A stretch of DNA of 14,357 nt from positions 1 through 14,357 of the forward strand of contig DNPO01000203.1 of NCBI GenBank assembly GCA_003501375.1, read 5' to 3'. Made by a program: the position numbers and the translations under genes. Numbering within the stretch: position 1 is the stretch's first letter; the number at the start of each line of letters is the position of its first letter. This stretch comes from Candidatus Sumerlaeota bacterium. GTDB lineage: Bacteria > Sumerlaeota > Sumerlaeia > UBA8349. The notes beneath the pieces are model-generated. The model was not told where the DNA came from, searched no databases, and worked only from the letters and a program-made list of their open reading frames with translations. Shown in pieces: positions 8,238 through 14,357 of this stretch.

Positions 8238-8266
8238 ATCATAAAAAAAGCCCTCCCACTTGTCAA
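8238..8266 (-). promoter_or_regulatory. Sigma70-type promoter of tRNA-Arg
   Basis: On the minus strand TTGACA (8266-8261) and TATGAT (8243-8238) are separated by exactly 17 bases. The -35 is a perfect consensus match and the -10 differs at one position. The start should fall near 8231, giving a leader of roughly 50 bases before the tRNA. Confidence 0.8.
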
Positions 8267-8289
8267 ACAGAAAAATGAACTTTTTTTCA

Positions 8290-8578
8290 CCCCAACACCA
8301 ATACACCGTGGGGCGCATCTTGCTTCCGCTACGATAAAGGACAACCTGAAGACGATGTGCCCTTTGGAGTGCGGCAGCATGATGCCGCTTTGCTGTTGCG
8401 CGACATGTCGCGCGGTGTTTTTTCCAGCCTAACCATCGGCCTCAAAAACCAACCGACGGCACGCGACATGTCGCGGAACTGCAAAGCGGTGTCGTGCCAC
8501 CGCACTCCAAAGAGCGCTCCTTTTCAAATGGGACGTCTGTCGGGTAGCGCAAGCAAGATGCACCCGTGTTCGGTGTTG
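8290..8578. repeat. Large inverted pair of REP-like palindromic elements
   Basis: Two copies of a composite repeat face each other. Inner arms 8361-8412 and 8462-8513 are complementary at 44 of 52 positions. Each contains a GGAGTGCGG-type hairpin and a perfect palindrome CGCGACATGTCGCG. Outer arms 8311-8332 and 8544-8565 are complementary at 20 of 22 positions, and weaker complementarity continues outward. In the centre T-run and A-run segments also oppose each other around about 8430-8437. The two inner hairpins are GCGGCA/TGCCGC (8371-8388) and GCGGTG/CACCGC (8486-8503), which differ by two compensated pairs. The element fills the whole gap between the end of the NusB-RfaE2 gene and the tRNA-Arg promoter and encodes no credible protein. 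It resembles dispersed repeats I recall from Verrucomicrobiota-type genomes. Confidence 0.85.
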
Positions 8579-8581
8579 AGG

Positions 8582-9532
8582 TTAAAACTGGGTTGCTTTT
8601 TGGATAATCGTCTTGGTTGCGTTTTCCTTGGGGGCACCAGTGATCACGGTTTCGATCCCCAACTCGTCCGAAACCACCTTTTCCGGCACCTTGTCCACGC
8701 TGTAATCGGTACCTTTGGCGTGCACATGCGGTTGCAGAGTGCGCAACAGGTTCTCGCATGTATCTTCAGGAAACAGAACGACATAGTCCACGCAACGGAA
8801 CGATTCCAGCACCAGGGCGCGTTCTTCCTCGGTGCAAATCGGACGATTGGAACCCTTCAGACGGCGCACCGAAGCATCGTTATTCAGCCCGACCACCAGC
8901 ACATCGCCGTGGGTGCGTGCTTCCTCCAGATAAGAAATATGCCCACCATGCACCACATCAAAGCAGCCATTGGCAAAAACGACGCGTCGCCCCTGCTCCT
9001 TGTGCTTTTGGATGCGCTCGGCAAGGTCTGCCGCCTTGTCAAAAATCTTGCCCATGCGTTGCTTGCCCTTGACCGGCACGGGTTTTTTCTTACCCGTCTT
9101 GTTTTGCATAAAATCTTTGTGGGCAAAGCGACGACCCAAGCGGTCGAGCACTCCATTGATGAACGCGGCGGACTCGTCGGAACTAAAGTCCTTGGCTAAC
9201 TCGATATATTCGTCGGTCGTCACACGCACCGGCACATCGGCGACCGTTTCCATCTCGCACAGCGCCAAACGCAGCAACGAATGATCCACCACGCTCAGGC
9301 GCTCAATACGCCAGTTTTCCAGCGCAGCGGCAATCTCCGCATCGAAACGCTCGGCGTTTTTCAACGTATCCTCCACCAATTGACGGCAGAAGGGCGTCCA
9401 GTTTTTCGCGGAAACCGAACCAGTCTCCAAGAGGCGAATGTAAAGTTCCGCCAGTGGTAAATCGCGCAAGAACTGCGCTGCGTAAAGGATTTGTACTGCC
9501 AGTTGGCGCGATAAGTGCCGTCGGTTGCCCAT
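8582..9532 (-). CDS. NusB-RfaE2 fusion: NusB-like RNA-binding domain plus heptose-1-phosphate adenylyltransferase-like domain
   Basis: A 316-residue protein with two unrelated domains in one uninterrupted frame. Residues 1 to about 137 resemble NusB, the all-helical transcription antitermination factor: RRHLSRQLAVQILYAAQF at the start, LSVVDHSLLRLALCEME in the middle and ESAAFINGVLDRLGRR at the end. A basic linker (NKTGKKKPVPVKGKQR) follows at about 142-159. Residues about 160-316 match the RfaE/HldE C-terminal nucleotidyltransferase: FANGCFDVVHGGHISYLEEA with the HxGH motif at 195-198, LNNDASVRRLKG, and TEEERALVLESF..VDYVV.F.EDT. That domain activates D-glycero-D-manno-heptose 1-phosphate with ATP for LPS core synthesis. 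I prefer the ATG at 9532 over a TTG at 9571 that would overlap the upstream gene. An in-frame ATG at 9055, just before the second domain, could allow separate translation. A CTP-dependent role for the second domain cannot be excluded. Confidence 0.88.
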   Translation of the reverse strand: MGNRRHLSRQLAVQILYAAQFLRDLPLAELYIRLLETGSVSAKNWTPFCRQLVEDTLKNAERFDAEIAAALENWRIERLSVVDHSLLRLALCEMETVADVPVRVTTDEYIELAKDFSSDESAAFINGVLDRLGRRFAHKDFMQNKTGKKKPVPVKGKQRMGKIFDKAADLAERIQKHKEQGRRVVFANGCFDVVHGGHISYLEEARTHGDVLVVGLNNDASVRRLKGSNRPICTEEERALVLESFRCVDYVVLFPEDTCENLLRTLQPHVHAKGTDYSVDKVPEKVVSDELGIETVITGAPKENATKTIIQKATQF

Positions 9533-9567
9533 GCGTTTTTCTTTCTTTCCTAATGATTTCAAATAAA

Positions 9568-10404
9568 TCAATACCGCTTCAGCACGCTGGTAAAATCAAG
9601 ATCGGCCCAGCCTTTTCCCATTCCCTCTTCCATCGCTTCGGCGGTAGCCTTGGTCACGGGCAAATCCAAATCGGACTTCGCGCCCAACGCCAAACTCAAC
9701 TTAACATCTTTCAGCATGTGCTTGAGCGAAAAATGCGGCGCGTAATCGCCCGCCAACATCCCCGGTAACTTCATGTCGATCATAGGGCTGCGAATGCCGT
9801 GGTGTTCCAGAGCAGCAGTCATGATCTCAGGGGCCATACCTTCGGCTTTCAAAACTGCCAATGTTTCAGCCAGCGCTTCTATTGTTGCCGCATTGATTAC
9901 ATTGGTCAACACTTTGACCAACGCCGCCTGGCCGATTTTTCCCATCCGCACAATGGCCTTGCTGCTTGCTTCCAGCACGGGCTTGGCAACCGCGAAAGTT
10001 TCGTCGTTACCCCCGATGTAGTAAACCAACGCGTGATTGCCAGCGGCGGCTTTGCTTCCAGTGAAAGGGGCATCGAGAAATCTTGCACCCCGTTCCTGCA
10101 CGCGTTTGGCGACTTCCAACACACCTTCCGGCCCGATGGTGGCGCTGCAAACAATCGTATGGCGCGACTGAAGCGCGTCGCCCATCGCATCCAGCACTTC
10201 ATGCACGGCGTGGACGTCGGCGACAAAAAATTGAATCACCTCGCAGGCTTCAGCAACCGCAGCGGGCGAAGCAAGGAAACCTGGTTCCTGCTTGGGCGTT
10301 CGATTCCAGACGGAAACGGCAAATCCCGCATTGCGCAAATGGCCCGCGACCTGCGTCCCAATGATGCCTAATCCAATAACGCCAACGGTTCGTTTGTCCG
10401 GCAT
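9568..10404 (-). CDS. NAD(P)-dependent beta-hydroxyacid dehydrogenase (3-hydroxyisobutyrate dehydrogenase / GLYR family)
   Basis: A 278-residue cytosolic oxidoreductase that interconverts a short beta-hydroxyacid and its semialdehyde or keto form. The N-terminal Rossmann fold shows G11-L-G13-I-I-G16. The following WNRT (33-36) after the second strand is typical of NADPH-preferring GLYR/succinic semialdehyde reductase members. The substrate loop DAPFTGS (111-117) corresponds to the family's DAPVSGG. The catalytic Lys is K164 in GQAALVKVLTN, with N168 in the expected spot. The C-terminal helical domain is complete, slightly short for the family (about 290-300 usual). The ATG at 10404 is preceded by a perfect AGGAGG at 7 bases. 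The exact substrate is uncertain; glyoxylate/succinic semialdehyde reductase is possible. It precedes the NusB-RfaE2 gene by 35 bases. Confidence 0.88.
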   Translation of the reverse strand: MPDKRTVGVIGLGIIGTQVAGHLRNAGFAVSVWNRTPKQEPGFLASPAAVAEACEVIQFFVADVHAVHEVLDAMGDALQSRHTIVCSATIGPEGVLEVAKRVQERGARFLDAPFTGSKAAAGNHALVYYIGGNDETFAVAKPVLEASSKAIVRMGKIGQAALVKVLTNVINAATIEALAETLAVLKAEGMAPEIMTAALEHHGIRSPMIDMKLPGMLAGDYAPHFSLKHMLKDVKLSLALGAKSDLDLPVTKATAEAMEEGMGKGWADLDFTSVLKRY

Positions 10405-10431
10405 GGAAGCCTCCTGGGATAAAATCTTCCT

Positions 10432-10447
10432 CGCAGCGACGCAGCGA
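10432..10447. repeat. Tandem octamer CGCAGCGA x2 in a probable degenerate repeat
   Basis: Two adjacent copies of CGCAGCGA lie in the 93-base gap between the amidase and the dehydrogenase. Together with TTTCGCGGTGA nearby they resemble degenerate dispersed elements seen in many environmental genomes. This is a weak call. Confidence 0.4.
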
Positions 10448-10497
10448 GAGAATCGAGTTATTCTTTCAACCCTTTCGAGTTTCGCGGTGACATGCTT

Positions 10498-11874
10498 TTA
10501 GTTCATTCCCCCCACGTTCGGATCGCCCTTGTCCTGCAACGCAAAATACTGCTGTACCGACTCGGCCAATAACTGCGCAATCCGTTTTTGAAAAACCGGA
10601 TTAGTCAAGTTTGGACGTTCGGACGAATTATCCAGATAGCCAATTTCCACCAGTGTCGCAGGCATTACGCGGTTCTTCAATACACGGAAGGCCGCTTTTT
10701 TGACCCCACGATTGTACGCCTTGTAATAGGAGTCCGTGCGAAAAACGCGATCAAAAACCTCGCACACCTTGGCCCCGGAAGCGCGCTGCATCTCCAGAAT
10801 GTCCTGGATTAAGAATTTTTCAATTTTGGTCCACTGCTCCGATGCCGCCTTGTCCAACACGACGTCATCTTCCTTGTTTTCCGCGTCTGATACGGCGGAG
10901 GTGGCCTTGCTCAGGTAATAAAATTCGATCCCCCGCGCATAACTCTGGTTGCCGTTGCGCGTGTCGCCCGTGGCGTTCACGTGGACGCTGACAAACAAAT
11001 CGGCCTCGTGCTCTTCGGCAAAATTGAGCCGCGCGTTCAACGCCACATCCACATCATCCTTGCGCGTGAGCACCGGTTCAATGTTCGGTGTTTTGCTCAG
11101 GAGACGCGCCATTTCCTTGGAAACTTCCAGCGTGATGTCCTTCTCGTAATAAACCGCCTGCCCCTTTTGATTGTACGAACAGCCCAGACTCCGACCGCCG
11201 TGCCCAGGATCAATAATAACCATGTGTTTGTCAGGATGTGCCTTGCGAACAGAACCGGATGTGGGAGCGGGTTTGATCGGCTGGTCTACAGACCCCGTGG
11301 GAGCGGTAGCCGCTATTGTGGTGACAGGCTCTGTTGCTGTCGATGGTGCGGCGGTGGTCTCTTCCGCCTTCATTGACGGCAACGGCGTGCCGCCATCGTG
11401 AGAGATATCAATTTGGATGCTCGACACCTTTTCGCCCGATGGGGTAAACGGCGCACTGCTCACCGCCGTCACAGGGAACACCTGGCCCGAGCTGGTATTG
11501 ATCACTCGGAAAGGTGTCCGGCGAACGGGGTACACGACGACGCGGAGCACTTGCGGTGACGGATAGGTCCGCACCTGGACAGCCTTAAGAATGTCATCCT
11601 GCACCGGAATTAACTTGTCAGGAAACTGTGCCGCAGCGCCGTAGAGATCGAGGTAAAAATATCCGTCGTTGGGTGAGGCATCTGCCACACGAACATACAC
11701 CGGGGTGTCCAGTTTCAGCGTGATACGCGAATACGTTTTGTAATTGGAAACTTTCAAATTTTCTGGTAACAAAAACGCCGCTTTTCCGGCAGCAAAGACC
11801 GGCGTTTCATGAGACAAGGAGAACGCGCCGATGGTCACCAGAAAAACGGCGATTAGGAACCTAAGGAGAGGCAT
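10498..11874 (-). CDS. Periplasmic N-acetylmuramoyl-L-alanine amidase (AMIN + Amidase_3)
   Basis: A 458-residue zinc enzyme that cleaves the bond between MurNAc and the stem peptide, typically in cell separation. Residues 1 to about 28 form a signal peptide (MPLLRFLIAVFLVTIGAFSL, cleavage near VFA-AG). Residues about 36-125 look like an AMIN domain, which targets the enzyme to peptidoglycan or the division site. A Thr/Ala/Pro-rich linker spans about 165-212. The catalytic Amidase_3 domain follows, with zinc ligands H225 in DPGHGG, E244 in YYEKD and H298 in SVHVNA, and the catalytic E410 in LVEIGYLDN. A roughly 60-residue insertion between H298 and the end of the fold resembles the autoinhibitory helix of AmiA/B/C enzymes, controlled by EnvC/NlpD-type activators. 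I chose the ATG at 11874 over a TTG at 11901, since it gives a standard signal peptide. It is most AmiC-like in layout. Confidence 0.9.
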   Translation of the reverse strand: MPLLRFLIAVFLVTIGAFSLSHETPVFAAGKAAFLLPENLKVSNYKTYSRITLKLDTPVYVRVADASPNDGYFYLDLYGAAAQFPDKLIPVQDDILKAVQVRTYPSPQVLRVVVYPVRRTPFRVINTSSGQVFPVTAVSSAPFTPSGEKVSSIQIDISHDGGTPLPSMKAEETTAAPSTATEPVTTIAATAPTGSVDQPIKPAPTSGSVRKAHPDKHMVIIDPGHGGRSLGCSYNQKGQAVYYEKDITLEVSKEMARLLSKTPNIEPVLTRKDDVDVALNARLNFAEEHEADLFVSVHVNATGDTRNGNQSYARGIEFYYLSKATSAVSDAENKEDDVVLDKAASEQWTKIEKFLIQDILEMQRASGAKVCEVFDRVFRTDSYYKAYNRGVKKAAFRVLKNRVMPATLVEIGYLDNSSERPNLTNPVFQKRIAQLLAESVQQYFALQDKGDPNVGGMN

Positions 11875-11956
11875 ACGAGAATCCAAACGAGCCAATTTCA
11901 AAGATCAATGAACCATTTACGGGTGGAACGCCCGCGCTACAAATTTTGCCGCGCAC

Positions 11957-12406
11957 TTACCCCAACTGGGCAACGTGTTCCTCAATCTGCTGCTTTTCCT
12001 CTTCATCCGTAATGGTAAGGAGGTAAGAGGCATATTGCTTTTTGGCCTCGGCAATTTTGCCCAGACGCTCTTGGGCCAGCGCAATGTTGAACAGAGACTG
12101 GTTCAGACTCGGGTTCAACTTCAGCGCCTGCTTCCAAGCGTCCACAGCACCGGCAAAATCCTCAGCCACTGCCAGAGCGCACCCTTGGTTGTAGTGCTCG
12201 GAGGCGTTACGGCAGGGAATGCCCAGTTGCTTCTGAAGCATAAAACGCTCCTCGCCGGGCAGACAGTGGAACAACGCAAAGCCATACTTGGCCAATCCGT
12301 CTTCCAAATTAGCACCAAGCGTGGCGCGATAGTTTGCCATTTCCTTCTCATACAGGCTGCGGGGGGCTTCATTTTTACGCACGGGGGCGTTTGCTTCCTG
12401 AGTCAT
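11957..12406 (-). CDS. Small TPR-repeat protein
   Basis: A 149-residue soluble protein without a signal peptide. Residues about 69-102 and 103-136 form two tetratricopeptide repeats (HYNQGCALAVAEDFAGAVDA, then LFNIALAQERLGKIAEAKKQ), a fold used for protein-protein contacts. The first 65 residues are helical in character and unrecognised. The C-terminus is acidic (TITDEEEKQQIEEH). The ATG at 12406 has a GAGGTG binding site. The receiver-domain gene ends 22 bases upstream, so the two are almost certainly co-transcribed, and the TPR protein may be a partner of that receiver. The specific partner is unknown. Confidence 0.8.
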   Translation of the reverse strand: MTQEANAPVRKNEAPRSLYEKEMANYRATLGANLEDGLAKYGFALFHCLPGEERFMLQKQLGIPCRNASEHYNQGCALAVAEDFAGAVDAWKQALKLNPSLNQSLFNIALAQERLGKIAEAKKQYASYLLTITDEEEKQQIEEHVAQLG

Positions 12407-12428
12407 GCTTCTTTCACCTCTTCAATCA

Positions 12429-12803
12429 TTATAAATTCAAGAATTTTTTAACAACGGCATACACCATGTCAGGTTCAAATGGTTTACTGATATAATCCGT
12501 CGCACCCGCCTCCATCGCACGCTTGATCATATTGCTTTGCGCGGCGGCGGACAGCATGATGATGGGAAGGTCTTTGCATTCCGGGATTGCCTTGATTTGC
12601 TTGACGGCTTCGATCCCGTCGATAATGGGCATCATGATGTCCATCAGCACCAAGTCTGGTTTGCGCTCTTTGACTTTTTCCACAGCATCCAAACCGTCAT
12701 AGGACGTAACTACTTCACAACCAACGGTTTCCAGGTACATTTCTAGAACGATTTTGATATCTTCCTCGTCGTCGGCGACGAGAATCAAGGGCTTTTTATC
12801 CAC
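12429..12803 (-). CDS. CheY-like single-domain response regulator
   Basis: A 124-residue stand-alone receiver domain with no output domain. The acidic pocket is D11-D12, the phospho-acceptor is D55 in LVLMDIMMP, the switch position is S85 in MLSA, and the conserved Lys is K107 in SKPF. All residues needed for phosphorylation and signalling by conformational change are present. Translation starts at GTG (12803), supported by AAGGAG eight bases before it; no in-frame ATG is available nearby. No histidine kinase is in the window, so the partner is encoded elsewhere. It heads a minus-strand gene string (TPR, amidase, dehydrogenase, NusB-RfaE2) and presumably acts through protein contact. Confidence 0.93.
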   Translation of the reverse strand: MDKKPLILVADDEEDIKIVLEMYLETVGCEVVTSYDGLDAVEKVKERKPDLVLMDIMMPIIDGIEAVKQIKAIPECKDLPIIMLSAAAQSNMIKRAMEAGATDYISKPFEPDMVYAVVKKFLNL

Positions 12804-12856
12804 GATGGCTTGCTCCTTGGGGATGTCTTACGCGCACAAAACCGCGCTTGGGGAAC

Positions 12857-12886
12857 ATTTAAGCATTACTTGGCAACACACGTCAA
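12857..12886 (-). promoter_or_regulatory. Candidate sigma70 promoter of the response-regulator operon
   Basis: On the minus strand TTGACG (12886-12881) and TTAAAT (12862-12857) are 18 bases apart, matching five and four of six consensus positions. The start would lie near 12850, about 45 bases before the GTG start codon. Confidence 0.5.
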
Positions 12887-12966
12887 TGAAAATTGTTCTC
12901 AATGTCGCCGCCGGAAATTTATTGGGGACAAAAAACGCCAAGCATTGAGGTATCCATTCCAAAACC

Positions 12967-12988
12967 GTAGCGGGAGCAAGATACACCC
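12967..12988. repeat. Solitary partial copy of the REP-like element's outer arm
   Basis: These 22 bases (GTAGCG, two variable bases, AGCAAGAT, then ACACCC-type end) match the outer arm at 8544-8565 with three differences and the inverted arm at 8311-8332 with three. The partner hairpin (GGAGTGCGG core) is absent here. It sits in the divergent promoter region. Confidence 0.7.
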
Positions 12989-13014
12989 ACTTCTTTCCCT
13001 CGGAAATTAAAGAA

Positions 13015-13044
13015 TTGCACTGTAAACACCCACAGTGGTAGTCT
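13015..13044 (+). promoter_or_regulatory. Tentative promoter of the nitroreductase gene
   Basis: TTGCAC (13015-13020) and TAGTCT (13039-13044) are 18 bases apart, about 40 bases before the start codon. The -10 match is poor, so this is only the best available candidate. Confidence 0.3.
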
Positions 13045-13083
13045 AGGCACTATGAGCAACTTTTCCAGGAGGGAGTGATTGCC

Positions 13084-13653
13084 ATGATGATGAAAGACTT
13101 AGTTGTAAAGAATCGCAGTTACCGTCGATTTCACGAAAACGAAATGGTTTCCGCAGACACGTTGCGTTCCTTGGTGAACTTGGGGCGCCTCTCCGCCTCT
13201 GGGGCAAATCTGCAACCGTTGAAATATATTCTTTCCAACACTCCGGAACAGAATCACTTAATTTTTTCGTGCCTCGCCTGGGCAGGCTATTTGAAGGACT
13301 GGCATGGGCCGGAAGAGGGCGAGCGGCCATCTGCATATATTGTGATGCTGGGCGATACACGAATTGCAACGACCTTTGGCTGTGATCACGGAATTGCAGC
13401 GCAAAGCATTATGTTGGGAGCGGTGGAAGCGGGATTGGGCGGTTGCATGATCGGTTCGATTCGACGCGAGAATCTGCGCAACACGCTGGAAATACCGGAG
13501 TATCTGGATATTTTGCTGGTTCTGGCGCTGGGCAGGCCACTGGAAGAAGTGATGTTGGAGGCTGGCGTAGGCGAGGGTGCGGTAAAGTATTGGCGTGACG
13601 CGGCTGGCGTGCATCATGTGCCCAAGCGTTCGCTCGAAGAGGTCATTCTTTAA
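13084..13653 (+). CDS. Nitroreductase-family flavoprotein
   Basis: A 189-residue FMN-dependent oxidoreductase of the nitroreductase superfamily. Members transfer hydride from NAD(P)H to nitro compounds, quinones or flavins, and the physiological substrate here is unknown. The phosphate-binding start NRSYRRF (10-16) and the SASGANLQPLKYI block (38-50) form the FMN site. GCDHGIAAQSIMLGAVEAGLGGCMIG (99-124) is the typical central helix region. The C-terminal part (LVLALGRPLEE) is normal, and the length fits the short NfsB-like members. Three ATG codons follow each other at 13084, 13087 and 13090; the strong AGGAGGG at 13067-13073 favours one of these over the GTG at 13075, which would overlap that site. 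It is divergent from the response-regulator operon and followed 30 bases later by the DUF4337-like gene. Confidence 0.9.
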   Translation: MMMKDLVVKNRSYRRFHENEMVSADTLRSLVNLGRLSASGANLQPLKYILSNTPEQNHLIFSCLAWAGYLKDWHGPEEGERPSAYIVMLGDTRIATTFGCDHGIAAQSIMLGAVEAGLGGCMIGSIRRENLRNTLEIPEYLDILLVLALGRPLEEVMLEAGVGEGAVKYWRDAAGVHHVPKRSLEEVIL

Positions 13654-13683
13654 TTCTAAAACCCCAAAAGGAACAATAAAAAT

Positions 13684-14357
13684 ATGGAAGTCGACCCAAT
13701 GGAAGCGGTGGAACGCGCCAAAGAGGCATTGGAAGAACAGGAAGAAAAAATGGAGCAGCGCGAGGCAAAAATGGTCGCTGCATCCCGACGCAAGGATTTG
13801 TTGAACGGGATGATTGCAATAACCATTGCGTTGTTAGCATCGTTCATGGGCATTTGCAAAGTGAAGGCTGATAACGTCGGACAGGCCATGCAGCAGGCAG
13901 AGTCCAAAACAAATGATGGCTGGGCCTATTATCAGGCGCGCAATATCCGCCAGGAAGTAAACGAAGCAGCCCGGGACGAAATTCTGGCGCAGGCACGCCT
14001 GACGGGTAATGTGCAAAAGACGGGCGACAAGGTAGAGGTCGACCCGAAGTGGACGGAAGAAGCCGCCAAGTTCGACGCAAAAGCCAAAGAGCAGGAACAG
14101 AAAAAAGCGGCGGTGAAAAAAGAAGCGGAAGGTAGTCAGCAGCGTTATGACGATTTGAACAAGATTGACGATCAGTTCGACCTCATGGATGCTGCGCTTT
14201 CCATCGCAATTTCGCTGCTGGCAATTGCATCGCTGACGCAGTCCTTCTGGTTATTCTGGCTGGCACTGATTCCCGGGTTGTTTGGAGTGTTGATGGGAAT
14301 GGCAGGACTTTTCGGCTGGGCGGTTCATCTGGACGCACTGGCACAATGGTTGGGAGC
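13684..14357 (+). CDS. DUF4337-like membrane protein, 3' end outside the window
   Basis: The frame from ATG 13684 is open for 224 codons to the window edge. It begins with a charged coiled-coil-like stretch (residues 5-38, rich in Glu and Lys). A transmembrane helix follows at about 40-58 (LLNGMIAITIALLASFMGIC). A long hydrophilic helical region includes SKTNDGWAYYQARNIRQE, the core signature of DUF4337 proteins (roughly Q..DQWA.YQAK.IK). Two more hydrophobic segments lie at about 170-190 and 192-215. The function of the family is unknown. AAGGAA 11 bases upstream is a plausible binding site. It is likely transcribed with the nitroreductase. A few residues at the C-terminus are probably missing. 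Confidence 0.8.
   Translation, partial: MEVDPMEAVERAKEALEEQEEKMEQREAKMVAASRRKDLLNGMIAITIALLASFMGICKVKADNVGQAMQQAESKTNDGWAYYQARNIRQEVNEAARDEILAQARLTGNVQKTGDKVEVDPKWTEEAAKFDAKAKEQEQKKAAVKKEAEGSQQRYDDLNKIDDQFDLMDAALSIAISLLAIASLTQSFWLFWLALIPGLFGVLMGMAGLFGWAVHLDALAQWLG

Noticed and set aside
8156..8759. Short frames translating the inverted repeat (containing LECGGTTPLC- and EARCAPRC-like strings).
   Set aside because: These strings are translations of the dispersed GGAGTGCGG and GCAAGATGC repeat modules, not proteins.
9533..9571. TTG start at 9571 for the NusB-RfaE2 gene.
   Set aside because: It would overlap the dehydrogenase stop and add 13 residues (MIYLKSLGKKEKR) not expected in NusB; the ATG at 9532 gives a normal NusB start.
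11875..11901. TTG start at 11901 for the amidase.
   Set aside because: No ribosome binding site is visible, and the ATG at 11874 gives a more typical signal peptide.
12887..12901. TGAAAATTGTTCTCA, imperfectly palindromic, considered as a Fur-type operator.
   Set aside because: Only about 10 of 15 positions are symmetric, it does not fit the Fur consensus well, and neither flanking gene is an iron gene.

Overview
The window (about 55% GC by eye) looks like a chromosomal segment from an anaerobic, polysaccharide-degrading Gram-negative bacterium. The best guess is the PVC group, Verrucomicrobiota / Kiritimatiellota / Lentisphaerota. Support comes from a GH95 alpha-L-fucosidase, a six-subunit Ech-type [NiFe] hydrogenase, a heptose adenylyltransferase domain (lipopolysaccharide synthesis), a DUF4337-type protein, and dispersed palindromic repeats with a GGAGTGCGG core that I associate from memory with this group. 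The assignment is inference; no ribosomal RNA or marker gene is present.

Layout. (1) 1-2039, plus strand: a GH95 fucosidase cut off at its 5' end. (2) 2040-2500: convergent intergenic region with a likely terminator, a GC-rich hairpin, a decayed IS5-family transposase remnant and a second, weak terminator. (3) 2501-7969, minus strand: a complete echABCDEF operon in canonical order, with one extra 68-residue membrane protein gene between echC and echD. Three gaps between its genes each hold a different short repeat or hairpin. (4) 8050-8266, minus strand: tRNA-Arg(ACG) with a near-consensus sigma70 promoter, a foldable leader and a downstream hairpin. (5) About 8290-8578: a large imperfect inverted repeat made of two opposed copies of a REP-like element; part of the same unit recurs at 12967-12988. 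(6) 8582-12803, minus strand: five co-directional genes, in transcription order a CheY-like receiver, a TPR protein, a periplasmic AMIN/amidase_3 cell-wall hydrolase, a beta-hydroxyacid dehydrogenase, and a NusB-RfaE2 fusion. (7) 12804-13083: divergent promoter region. (8) 13084-14357, plus strand: a small nitroreductase and a DUF4337-like membrane protein that runs off the window.

How the genes fit together. Fucose release supplies fermentable sugar. An Ech hydrogenase can reoxidise reduced ferredoxin, evolve H2 and pump ions, as expected in a sugar fermenter. No hydrogenase maturation (hyp) genes are in the window, so they must lie elsewhere. The receiver-to-fusion string mixes signalling, envelope and transcription functions and may be only partly one operon.

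Most unusual items: the NusB-RfaE2 fusion, the extra small membrane protein inside the ech operon, and the inverted REP-like pair whose inner hairpins differ by compensatory base changes.
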